Shown one piece after another: positions 20,692-31,732 of a stretch of DNA of 33,768 nt. This DNA is from Pholiota molesta. Lineage: Eukaryota; Basidiomycota; Agaricomycetes; Agaricales; Strophariaceae. The notes under the pieces are model-generated. The model did no database searches. It worked only from the letters and a program-made list of their open reading frames with translations, and was not told the DNA's origin. Positions within the stretch are counted from its first letter, which is position 1; the number at the start of each line of letters is the position of its first letter. The stretch covers positions 1-33,768 of the forward strand of contig JACGCK010000360.1 of NCBI GenBank assembly GCA_014925825.1, given 5' to 3'. The position numbers and the translations under genes are program-made.

Positions 20692-22163
20692 ATGGCTCCT
20701 CCCAACAGCAAAAAGAAACAGCAGGGCTATCAACTCCCCTCCCATATTCTTGGTGGCCCGCGTTTTTCGGTCACTCCAGGCAGCGGCCTTGTGGTAACAG
20801 ACGAGATGAAACGAATTCTCGCTCAACCAGGATTCATCAAGAACGACGAAGGCGGTGCAAAACTGAGAGCGCTCTATGTGGATCGTCTGGATTAGTTCCC
20901 CGCTATTCTTAGATGCAAACTAATCGAAAGTCCAGACAGCATAGGATTTACTCCGAACGAATTGTCAAATTTCGGACTGGCCTGCTTTTGTGGAGCTGTA
21001 GAAGAGGTCCAGAAGGTAGTTATTTTATTCGTCATTATTTTTGCCCTTTCTGGTGTTCTGATTTTTATAGGTTTTTGACGCAGGAACACAGCCTGATCTC
21101 AGTGGAACGGAAACCGCCTTCCAGGCGGGTTATGTGACAATTGTTATTTGGGGTTCCCAACGCCTTGAGCCCAATGAAAGGACTCGCCATCTGGATGTCC
21201 TTCGACTGCTCATTTCTCATAAAGCTCCCCTCGATCTTCCGGACATATGTGGTTTCACCGCCCTGCACCACTTTGTTACCAATCCTCTTCCAAACTCTCG
21301 CTATACTGAACTCTTGCGCTTAATGCTCGAATCAGGTGCCAACCCTGACGTTCAGGATAGATATGGAGTGGTTCCTTTATACCCCGCGTTTGAACACAAA
21401 TTCATCCCAGCCATTGAGCTACTCATGGAATTTGGCGCAAGTTTAGACATCGCAGACGCTGATAACTTCACCCCAAAGATGATGTATGTCCAGATGGGTC
21501 CGCAAGTCACTGCCGCTATTCAAAAGTGGCTGAGAAAACGAGCGGGTGAAGAAGCGCCGAGGCAAGACAAGGAATGCGATGGATGTCACAAGGCAGATGT
21601 TCCCCTCAAAAGTTGCTCTCGTTGTCTCATAGGGCGCTATTGTTCGCGTGAATGTCAGAGTAAGTCGATTCTTTCTCAGATGGGTCCGACAATTCGCTAA
21701 GTCGTTTTTTTACTTTCTAGCCAAAGCCTGGCCGTCGCATAAGAAAGTCTGTAAAGCATTTTCTGAATCCGCGACGGTCACCGTCAAACCATTTTATCAC
21801 ACGGCAAGCGCCACATTTTCACCTTCCGATCTAGTTCGCCAAGCCACTGGGATCATTCCCCCTCCATCATCTGGCTCTCTGAAAGCACCAAAACCACTCA
21901 ACTACCCCAAGGACGTCGTTATAAAAGTTCAAACCCCAGTTGCAATATCGCCTCGCAAGGGTGATATGCTGGTATACACTAAAAAGAGGGACTTCATGTG
22001 CCAAGTGCGAAGGGTAGATAACCCCAAAGCTTTCGATAGCTTGGAGAGTGTCGTAAGGTCGAAGGGAGTGTCTGGCCTGAAAGCATATTTCTCTGCGACA
22101 CTCAACAGTGAGGATGAGTTGGTTGTAAAGATTTCCGAGGTCCTTGCCGAGCAACCTTTCTAA
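20692..22163 (+). CDS. Ankyrin-repeat and MYND zinc finger protein, copy 1 (434 aa)
   Basis: Four exons (20692-20884, 20936-21015, 21071-21659, 21721-22163) join in phase. Residues about 130-245 form three ankyrin-like repeats (for example DICGFTALHHFVTN and VQDRYGVVPLYPAFE). A MYND finger follows at about residues 265-305, with CDGCHK, CSRC, YCSRECQ and a HKKVC end that supply the zinc ligands. The last 100 residues form a separate domain with VIKVQTP, GDMLVYTKKRDF, SGLKAYFSATL and KISEVLAEQPF. MYND fingers bind proline-rich peptides, so this is likely a scaffold; the function is unknown. The ATG at 20692 has a strong AAAATGG context. A close paralogue lies at 25498, with identical intron phases. 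Confidence 0.9.
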
Positions 22164-22630
22164 GAATTGTATCCAAACATACTTTTCTTGTGTTATTTCT
22201 ACCATATTCCCTTCGTACATTATGAATCATACATTTGGTGAACTGCTTTTTGTGGTTAATACTTACAATCTGCTTACAATACTAATAGAACAGGACTCCC
22301 AGCATATGATGATCAATTGATCAAAGCTATGGTCCCTCAAAATCATTTCGGAGAACTTAGCACGGAGGAAATATTTGTCACTGCTTGGTATGAGCTTCCG
22401 GTTGCGACGCCGATGAACTTCGAATCCCACTCCGACCACCCATAAGACATCCAGTGGTGGCTAGTACCATAGGGTCTAGTACACCAACGTGGGCCTCCAT
22501 AGGCCTCTCACCTTTTGCTCAAGAAAAGATTTTCTCAAGAACGTTCCCACCCTATTAACAGCATCTCTACCAACCACTGTTCCCAACCCGTCTTGCGTCC
22601 AAAGCGCAGAGTCTATCGCCAGTGGGAACT
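22164..22630. other. Intergenic spacer before the phosphatase gene
   Basis: About 470 bases. No ATG-initiated gene is visible. A GTG/TTG-initiated frame near 22515 has no recognisable content. Confidence 0.4.
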
Positions 22631-25062
22631 ATGGATCGCTCTAGGGCTGTTCACTTTACCTTGTCTCTACCTGGATCCGAGGCCTCTTCGAGAGCGCCAT
22701 CTCCAGCGCCGGAGCGAAGGACCCGCTCCAAGATAAATCACGACCAAAACCACGCAATTCATGACTATAATGATCTGAAGGCCAAATTGAAAGCATTAGA
22801 TGATGATGTTACTCCCGGAAGGCAAGGGGCAGATGTTTATGATAAAAATTTGGCATGGTGGAGGGCATGGCTCCGTCGCAAGCTGGTGCGGACGGTGCAA
22901 TGGGAATCCAAGATTATCGCAAAGATGCAAGTGAGTGGTCATTGAACTCGATTCTTCCCTATTTCCGGGTTATATATCACCGTACTATTCGTGAAACACA
23001 CCCTCCCTGTCATACCATTGAAGGCTCAGGTGTTGACGCATGATGGTGTATGGACTAGCGCGGCTCAAAGAAGTCAATCTGCGCCCCCGATGCTTGTTAT
23101 ATTAGCAATCAGCTGTTTCTTTTCTAATCATAACTTCGAAACTTTGACATTCGCGTGCAATAGGAGAGTTATAAGATACTAATTTTATATTCTCCAAGGA
23201 CAAAATTCGGACACCATGGCTCGATGCGTACTTTGTTTACAGCTCGACCCTAGGAACTCACACTTTCTTCATGACGATCCTTCCTGCCTTATTTTTCTTT
23301 GGATACGCAGAATTGGGACGAGGGTATGAATTTATTATAAGCATCAGAATAAATATCTTACCCTTCATGGCACTAGACTGCTCACAATTCTCGGACTGGG
23401 AATATATGGCTCCTCAGTAATCAAAGATCTCTTTTGCTCCCCTCGTCCCTTTGCCCCCCCTGTGACTCGTTTGAGTAAGTCATTTGACCAGTTACCAAAC
23501 CTCATATTAATCTCTACCTGCAGCTATTGGTACTCATCACCTGGAATATGGATTCCCTTCGACACATTCGACAAACAGTGTTTCTATCGCCCTATTCTTT
23601 TTTGCTGAGGTCCACCGTTTCGCCACAGTCCCTTTATCAAATTTGAACATACCACCTTCCTCGTTTCTCAACTCTACTCTCACTGCCGCTGAGACTTTGC
23701 TACCCTCCGACACCGCGATCTCTGTCTCGGAACCTATCATCTCTCAAGGACTTTACTACATTCTCTGCACCATTCTCTTCGTCTACGCATTCTCTGTTGT
23801 TTTTGGTCGCCTATACACGGCTATGCATTCATTTACCGACTGTTTCGTTGGTATCTTCCTTGGCGCAGGCATCTGGTGGTGGCACACAAGCTGGGCGGGT
23901 ATACCCGTGTTTTTGGACGCCTCCAATCCCCTATATACGGCCTTCACTTCATTCGGATTTGGGTCGCTGCAGCCTTCCGGCTCATTGCTTGTCTATCTAG
24001 GAAAAGGCCTTGGAACAGGTGAATGGATCGAGGGTTGGGTACAGCGGGGTGGATGGGAAGTCCCTCTCATTCTTATCCCCCTCTGCCTCCTTGCTGTGCA
24101 TATACATCCACAGCCGTTGGACGACTGTCCCTGTTTTGAAGATGCTATCGCCATTCTGAGCGTCGTTCTTGGCGCCCTTGTCTCGCGCTGGGTATTGAGT
24201 TATAGCCAATTTGGTATGCCCCTCACGAAAGTTGCTGTCATGCCTGGTAGTGGATGGGTGCTGGATTTGGGTGAATGGATTCAAGTAGAAAGAGGATGGG
24301 AAGATGTGGTTATTTGGTGGACTATGGCTTTTATCAAGATGGGTGTCGGTATGTCCCTCGTCTGACGATCTAAATTTAGAGATCCTTACTTATCCACCTT
24401 TCTTCTTGCTTGTTAGGAATTCTCGTCATCTTCGCTTGGCGTCTCATTGCGAAATCTACACTGCATATAATCCTTCCGCCAACCTTTCGTCTCCTTGCTC
24501 GCGTCTTCCGTCTTCCCCATCGCCGCTTCTATACGCCCGCGACTGAATACAAATCTGTGCCTTCTGAATTTCATTCACCTGGAGAAGGTGGTGGGTTCGG
24601 GCTGCATCCTATTCCTAGTGTCATTGATCTCCCCGGCACGGCTGGCGTTAGTGTCGAGGTGGGTGGGATTGGCAGTGGAGTGCGTGGTGTTTCGAGGGCG
24701 TCGGACTATAGGCGTATGAATGGAAGTAGCGATCTGAAGATGCGCTCGGGAGCGGGGAATGGGCTGGCCGCGAAATGGACAGAAGTTGGGAATGGTGAGA
24801 AGAATGGGAATGGGAATGCTGTCGCTCAAGATAAAGAGAGCAATGGGAAAGATGGCCTTCCTGGTGATGTAAAACATTATGATGCCGATGGTGCGTTGTT
24901 TCCGTGTTTGAATAATCAAGTCTACAATTTTTGCTGATGCTTTACTTCCCAGTATTAACCAAGGTTATTGTCTACTCTGGCATCGCAGTTCTCGCTACGG
25001 AAGCTCTCCCTCTAGCATTTGATTTATTAGGATGGGGGGTGAGATCGTGGGTCTCGAGATGA
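22631..25062 (+). CDS. LCB3: Long-chain-base-1-phosphate phosphatase (LCB3-like, PAP2 family)
   Basis: ER membrane phosphatase dephosphorylating sphingoid base phosphates, in sphingolipid recycling. Six exons (22631-22930, 23199-23323, 23377-23474, 23524-24348, 24417-24890, 24953-25062) join exactly to 643 aa. The N-terminus is hydrophilic (MDRSRAVHFTLSL). DKIRTPWLDAYFVYSSTLG, a catalytic motif 1 KDLFCSPRPFAPP, motif 2 YGFPSTHSTNSVS and motif 3 FGRLYTAMHSFTD follow in order. Motif 3 has Gly instead of the common Ser, while the catalytic Arg, His and Asp are present. Several membrane segments follow, then a Gly/Asn-rich hydrophilic tail and a final membrane helix before WGVRSWVSR. The first intron (268 nt) is much longer than its neighbours. 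Confidence 0.93.
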
Positions 25063-25497
25063 TTTGGTCATTTTTTAAGTGAAATATTTGTTTTTCTGAT
25101 TGTTTTTTTACTCTTCACTCGATTTACTGATACTTAACATATTTATATTGCTATTCTTCACGTTTTACCTGTTCTCGCTACTAAATTTCAATTGATTAAG
25201 GCATGACAAGAAAGGCAATTCGATTGTTTGTTCATAGGGATCCTTGTTTGTACGCAAGGAAATCGGCAATAAGCGATGAGACAAGTCGATTTTAAAGATG
25301 AGTCAATTTCGAGTCAATTTAAACTATACCACAGTTGCTGTCTGCATTCTAGAACCGCTTTCTTATATCTTATTCACACTCGGAACGCAAACCGGATTTT
25401 TAACTCCTTGTAGGATCGAACAGATACCACCGTGAGTGTTTAATTATTAGCTTCGGTCCTCCTTGAATTCTAACGTATCTATCCCCATTCTGACGAT
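25063..25497. other. Intergenic spacer before the second MYND gene
   Basis: About 435 AT-rich bases with no gene. It should contain the phosphatase 3' UTR and the promoter of the second MYND gene. Confidence 0.4.
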
Positions 25498-27026
25498 ATG
25501 AAGATGCCAGCATCATCAAACGATTTCCAGCAAGATCCATTTGAAATAATTCGAGAATATGTGTCTAACCCTATTCCATGGAGCGTTGCCCCAAGGAGTG
25601 GCCTACATGTGACAGAGGAGATGAAGAAAATCTTGGCTCGACCAGGGTTCCTGAAGACCACCGAAGGAGGAGACCGACTTAGAAAACTGTATATCAATCG
25701 TGAGTCCCGTTGTTCATTTGAAACCTATCAGTCCTTGATAGAAAACTCTTTCGCTTCTCTAGAAAGTATAGGGTTCAATCCGGAGAATCTGTCGCCGTTT
25801 GGCAGAAACTGCTACTACGGTATTCTAAAGGAGGTTGTGCAGGTACGAATACCTCGTCCGTTCTGCCCGTTAACGAATGTGCTTAGTTTTACTGCAGGAA
25901 TTCGAAAGAGGGGCTGCACCGGCGTTAGATGCCACGGAAACTGAATATAAAGCTGGCTATGCAACTATCATTGTCTGGGGCTCCCAACGCGTCACTGGCA
26001 TAGGCTTTAATCCGGGACACCACGAAGTCCTGCAATTCCTTATATCGCGCGGACTTCCTCTCAACATACCCGATATCTGCGGTCTCACTCCTCTACATCA
26101 TTTCATGAACAATGATCGAGTTGAAAGCCGTAACACCCCAATGTTGCGAACACTCTTGGAAGGGGGAGCAAATCCAAACTTGCAAGACCGATATGGAGGG
26201 GTTCCGCTGTTTAATGCCAGTGACAAGAAATATCTCGAGGCGATCGAACTCCTGATGGATTTTGGCGCCGACTTGACTATCAAAGACGCCGATGGCTGCA
26301 GCCCAATGATGTATTACACTAATATGGGCCCCCAGGTATCGGCGGTAATTCAAAAATGTCTACGAAGACAGAAGGGCGAAGAAGCCCTTCCTCGAACAGA
26401 GAAACAATGCGATGGATGCCATGCAACCAATAAGCCTTTGAAGAACTGTGCACGTTGTCAGATTGCTCGTTATTGTTCTGTTGATTGCCAAAGTAAGTTT
26501 CGCGCATATCATAGCAGGATCCATCTGATAATTTCATTTCTTAGGAAAGGACTGGTCCACACACAAAAAAACATGTCAAGCGTTTGTACAGTCTGATACT
26601 GTGACTGTCAAGCCATTTTATGATTCCAAAGGGACCTTCAAATCGGCTTCGGAGACAACGCGCAAAATACTAGCCGTCCAATCGAAGCTTGATACCCGCG
26701 ATATTATTTCGGCATTGAATTCGACAAAGGCAACGAAGCTTAAGCCTGCTGATCCCAAGACCATGGTCATCAAAGTCCAAATCCCCATCGATAGTTATAC
26801 CAAGCTACAGCCTCATTCCGAAGGTGATATACTGATATACACCAAGAAGAAGGATTTTGCATGCCTTATCAGACGGTCTGACGATTCGAAAGCGTGGGAC
26901 GCTCTCCACCAAGCCGTAAAGACCAAAGGCGCCAGCGGCCTAAAAGCGTACTTTTCAGCGACACTCGTTAGCAAAGAGGAACTCGTCATCAAGATTTCCG
27001 AAGCCTTGGCTGCGCAGCCGTTCTAG
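25498..27026 (+). CDS. Ankyrin-repeat and MYND zinc finger protein, copy 2 (452 aa)
   Basis: Four exons (25498-25699, 25763-25842, 25898-26492, 26545-27026) join in phase. This is a paralogue of the gene at 20692, with intron positions and phases conserved and the second exon identical in length (80 bases). Aligned blocks include VTEEMKKILARPGFLK, GYATIIVWGSQRV, DICGLTPLHHFMNN, LQDRYGGVPLFNAS, a MYND finger (CDGCHA, CARC, YCSVDCQ, HKKTC) and the C-terminal domain (VIKVQIP, GDILIYTKKKDF, SGLKAYFSATL, KISEALAAQPF). The N-terminus and the linker before the last domain diverge most. No frame defects are seen, so both copies are probably functional. The role is unknown. Confidence 0.9.
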
Positions 27027-27722
27027 TCGTGCCTTTGTCCAATCCTCACTTGCCCATGTTCCAATTGTATGTGTAGTAGCACAACACCTTCCGATACCTA
27101 AACTACTTATACTTCCGATTTTTTAGTTTGCGTTTTGTTCACATTTCGGGTTTGTAATAATATTCTGTACAAATTATAAAATTGTATGAAGTTGTAGCTT
27201 TACTTGATTTTGTAGCGTTCACAACAACATTGGGATTCCTTCGATTAAGATTACCCGCTGATTTCAAGTAGTGCTCTATTGCTGTAATTTTTTGTTCCTG
27301 CACACAACCCAATAACAGAATTTTATAGAGGTCGATAGAAGACAAGTTCAAGTTCATCCTGTTGTTACGTAATTGGCTCCCTGACTTTGATGCCATCAAC
27401 TTTGGTGGGCGTGACGGTGTTGTACAAGTTGTGCTGCTCCAATTGTGCTCTGTATGAACTAAGCCACTCTTGCTATTGCCCATATTCCAACAGTTATATC
27501 CACATCTCCTTAGAAGGCTTGCATTGACACTCTATACCCACAACGGGTCTCTTGAATTGTCGGAATTGGTGACGGGCAGGTTCGACAAAGATTTCCAATC
27601 CCAGCATAAGCTAGCTCTGGCCAGTTTGCCAGTGGTGGTGGCTACACCAGTCCTGGACTACGAATACCTCCACCGTTGGGTTTGCGTTATCTTTCGCTAT
27701 ATGAAATAGCCGATTTATCATC
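27027..27722. other. Intergenic spacer before the adaptin gene
   Basis: About 700 AT-rich bases. Small open frames exist on both strands without ATG starts or recognisable content. No gene called. Confidence 0.4.
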
Positions 27723-30700
27723 ATGGATGTTCCTTTCCATTCGTCAGGTGCGATGAGCAGAGCTTATTACGCCATTGTAAGGAAGGTAGAGTCGTCTTCG
27801 TCAATCCAGTCTGCAGACCAGCACCTCTTTTTGGAAATCAAGTCAATTCAGGATCAGTTTCTGTATCCTAAACTCTCACCTGTGAGTTTATTTCTCTGTT
27901 TGTCCTCGATTCACTCAATAGCTCCTTTCTAGGAAAAGTGCAAAGAATATTTGGTTACGCTCCTGTATTGCTCAACATCGGTGACGGCAGGATTTCTTTC
28001 GGCGGACGCTTTTGATTTTGCGTTTCACCATGCTATAAATCTGGCGGAAACAGGGAGGAAGGTTGAGGATAAGCGGATAGGTAACTGGACCCTTCCACGC
28101 AGTTCTTTTGTGGGTGTTGATGTAGCTTTCCAGGTTATTTATTCTGCGCGGAAGTTATGCCTTTGGATCATGAACTTAGAATAATGCTTATCAACACTCT
28201 CCGTAAGGTTAGTGACCTTCAAATGTTTCTTGAATTCGTACTTTCAACAATTCGCACATTGTAGGACCTGGAAAGCGACGATATTCCCCGCATTTGCCTT
28301 GCGCTCGACAATCTAATAAACTCCCCCACCGAAGACATAATACCAGCGGTGCAATCGAGATTACATGATCTCCTCTCGCATGACTAGTGGGTGAAATTGG
28401 TACTTTCTCCACTTCGACCCTAAAGCCAAATCTCAATCTTCCTGCACAGTGCTTACGTGCGCCGCCGCACACTCCTTGCTTTTCGAGCGCTATCGAAATA
28501 CAACACTGCTTTACTCGATCGTATTCACGGGACGGTTTTGAAGAGATTGAAAGATTCCGACGGCTCGGTAGTTCAAGCTGCGCTAGTCCTCTCGAGGACT
28601 ATGTCAAGTGTACGTATGTGTTAATTACTCATTCAATTGTAATGTGCTAACGAGGAAGGCTCAGAACAGCGCCGTAGTTGCCAAAGTGAATGATATGTTA
28701 GTTGCGGAATCCACATATGTCAACAATACAGACCAAGACATCATCTTGAGCATCATGAGAACTCTGCAGTTTCTCAAGTAGGTGGCAGTTGCCAGCTTGT
28801 TGTCTAACGATCTGATTTTATTTTATTTCAGATTATCAGAAGCCAATATTGCTCTTCTTTTCGATATCCTTCAGGAACATTCCGAGCACAAGAATTCCAC
28901 ACCACGTTCGAAAGCCATCATTCTCGAAATCTTTCTATTATTCGCCCATATCCCGTCAGCTACATTTATGTCTATCCAGAGGGTCAAAAAGGTGTCTGCT
29001 ATCCGATGCATACGACATTTTCTTGTGTCCCATAATTCAAACGATGTCCATCTTTTCATGGCTTGTCTGAACTGTGTGGATGTCGACGCTTGGGCCGGGA
29101 CATCGCCTGATAATGCTGCAGCATTGGATAAACTGGAATTTGAAAGAATTATGCAGTTGTTAAATTTTCCGGACCAAGTTCTGCGTAAGATGGTAAGTTT
29201 GCTTCAATTCTTTGACTTTATATATGGCCTAATTACTAGCAGACGTTAGGAATCATCAAAAAAGTTGACACGTCAATCCTTGATGGTCATGTAATGACCT
29301 TATGAAGGGGATATCGTCAAAACAGTTGATAACGATGCAAATGGAGCTCTTATGCGTGTGCTGGAAACCAGATTTGTTCAGTACGAAGAAGATGGCGGAG
29401 AGTATGCTCGTCAGATCCTAGAACTTCTTCGGCAAGTGGATGACGCCACGATAGAACCCCGCGTTTTGAAAGGGGTCATTGAAGTTGTTTTAACAGATAT
29501 TCGTACTCCATGTGAGTTTTTGGTTGTGCGTTTCCCTTCCTTTACATGCTTATCTTTTTTTCGTAGCAGCTCTCGATTTCCTTTCTTCGTGCGCCACCCA
29601 CTTCATTACGGTCTTGTCGGAATCAGAAGTGCCCCTAGCCCACTGCGTTAGTCATATGTACTGCACTGGCTACGGAGTTTTGCGCCTCAGTGTCCACCTC
29701 TCCTCTGCAAATCCTGTCAGGGTTAGCTGCCAGACTAAGATCCTGTCCGGGTTAGTAGCTACCGTGTTTGATGAGTGAATCACGCCGCTAATGGGCTTTT
29801 GCATAGCCATTGTTCAAGAACCTTGTATCATCGCAATGCTTCGACTGAGAGCCGAATGCGAGGAGGTGCCTACCGACGCTGTGGAGGCAATAACATCGCT
29901 ATCACAATCAGCGCGCAAGTCTATTCGCACTGTAGGTGTCTCACTCCTCTTGTCGTGTTAGGATATCCTTGCTGAGATATAATTTAGAGATGTTCTGAAT
30001 TTCTTGAATTTGTTCACAATAAAGAGGGCTTATTGAAGATCATTCGCGAAGCTGACTCGCCATCCGTAAATATCGTGTTCAAACCCTAGATTCCTAATTC
30101 CTGCTAAATATATCATCTAGCTTCCGGGATTTCTTGCGTCTTTGCAAATTCATAAGACTGATTCTGCAAGATCACCTGCGTCGACACACCGACCAAGTTC
30201 TCGTGCTTCCTCTCGTGCTTCTGGGCATGCACCAAGTTCACTGCGATATGCTGCATACGCTACACCAGAAATCATTCCTCCTTTAAGGAACAGGCGTGTT
30301 TCTAGCTCGCAGCAAAGTATTTCAAGCTCACCCTCGAAAACTTTATCTGACGTAGATTCTTACCGTGGCTCGACGTCACCGCCAATGACTCAGGTCATCT
30401 TGCTTTAACCGCAGGAATAGAGGAGCTTCGGCTTCGATCGCCTGCCAAGCCTCTGCTAGAATTATCAAGAAGCCCTAAGGCAGAAAGAATAAGGCAAATT
30501 AGTGTCGAAGTTGGTTCAGTCGTCAAGTTGATTTTTCTGCCAAGCTAATGTCCCTTATCTAGGCTTCTCGGACAGACCTCATTAGTCTTGAATCCCCATT
30601 CGAGGAGGATGAGAATATACAGTCACTCGAGTCTTCCCAAGCCATGGAAAGGATGTATAATTTCGAAGAACTTTGGAGCGAATTTAACGCGTCGTGTGAT

Positions 30701-31028
30701 CTACGTGGATGGTGTAATGCCTCAATAGATACAGCGACGAGACGCCTGCAACGCGTGGATCAGTACTATTGCGCGTTATTTCTGCTGATGTCGCTCCTTA
30801 TATCGGTGCGTAATTTTTGATTGTTTTTTTTTGAGGAATATTCAACTGATATTTCTTTTCAAGGGAGCTCAAGATTTTGATGGTTCCAAACGAGGTCAAC
30901 GCGGCCAATCCAAGGTGCAGCCGATTGCACTTAGGCTGCGTGAATCCGAGGACGATTCCTGCCTATGGAGATTGCGATGCGCAGATATTGGCATTGGAAC
31001 GCACATTCAGAGGATTCTAAACGCCTGA
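27723..31028 (+). CDS. AP-4 adaptor complex epsilon-like subunit (804 aa)
   Basis: Large chain of a heterotetrameric adaptor that sorts cargo at the trans-Golgi network. Sixteen exons join without a single phase error: 27723-27881, 27933-28080, 28134-28207, 28265-28386, 28450-28609, 28665-28777, 28832-29192, 29243-29285, 29326-29511, 29652-29750, 29807-29931, 29988-30065, 30121-30364, 30415-30509, 30563-30805 and 30864-31028. The N-terminal trunk has KCKEYLVTLLYC, then RIGYLFCAEVMPLDHELRIM and LINTLRKDLESDD, the adaptin signature, and YVRRRTLLAFRALSKY. A Ser-rich hinge lies near residues 560-640. The C-terminus (FEELWSEFNASCD and LRESEDDSCLWRLRC) resembles the epsilon appendage platform. AP-1 gamma is the alternative, but the short hinge and tail fit epsilon better. 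The 29512-29651 intron is unusually long (140 bases) and may hide a small exon. Confidence 0.85.
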
Positions 31029-31732
31029 CTTCCACAAGATTAGATGTCGGATAGCCGAGCGTGAAGCGGCCTATGTATAAGTACCTTCCAATCATCTGTT
31101 TGGCTCCGCAATGTTGAATGAATAATATACATATGAAGGAGATGAGGAGAATTAGCTTGATATGTCTGGGCGCCGGAGACTCGGAGTGCCCTAGAGTCCG
31201 TCCGAGTCGAGGCACGTTGCTGATGACGGGCGTGTGGGCGGGGGCGTAAGCAGCGAAATAATGCGATTGGCCGGATTGGGCGGCGAAGACGACTGCGTGG
31301 GAAGCGATAACCATTACGTAACGAACATAAAATTTGGATGACCGCTAGAGGCGGAGTCCTCCTTTCTCTTCTTCTTGCCCAACTCCTCTCGCCGAGCGCC
31401 CTTTTCACAATCTATGGTTGTATCCCTTCTCAGGTAACTCCTCGCTGTTCCTCTTCGTGGCCCTCGCTGACCGTTTTCTGCAGATTGACACACCAGATTT
31501 GCAACATTCTATTTGGACCCCTTGCAAGCCCCCTCGTTGACACGGACAGACCTCCTTAGGCCCTGCCACCAACTACTTGAATTTACCCATCTCTTCGACC
31601 CATGGGATAATTGCATTTCCTTCGGAATCTGGTTGCTACCCCAGGAATGCACTCCACAGAAGTTCGCCGCCCACCGCCCCGCCCTATCCATCCAACAGAC
31701 AACCCAACCGCCCCGCCATATATTTTCCCATC
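31029..31732. other. Intergenic spacer with possible 5' UTR intron
   Basis: About 700 bases. CT-rich leader-like sequence runs from about 31360, and a GTAACT to TTCTGCAG segment at 31434-31484 could be an intron in the 5' UTR of the next gene. No separate gene is supported on either strand. Confidence 0.4.

Noticed and set aside
22931..23198. A C/D box snoRNA in the first phosphatase intron
   Set aside because: ATGATG occurs near 23040, but no properly placed CTGA box or rRNA-complementary guide was found.
30365..30414. Ultra-short introns or frameshifts in the adaptin gene near 30365 and 30864
   Set aside because: A normal 50-base intron (30365-30414) and the uninterrupted last exon (30864-31028) give perfect phase, so no anomaly is needed.
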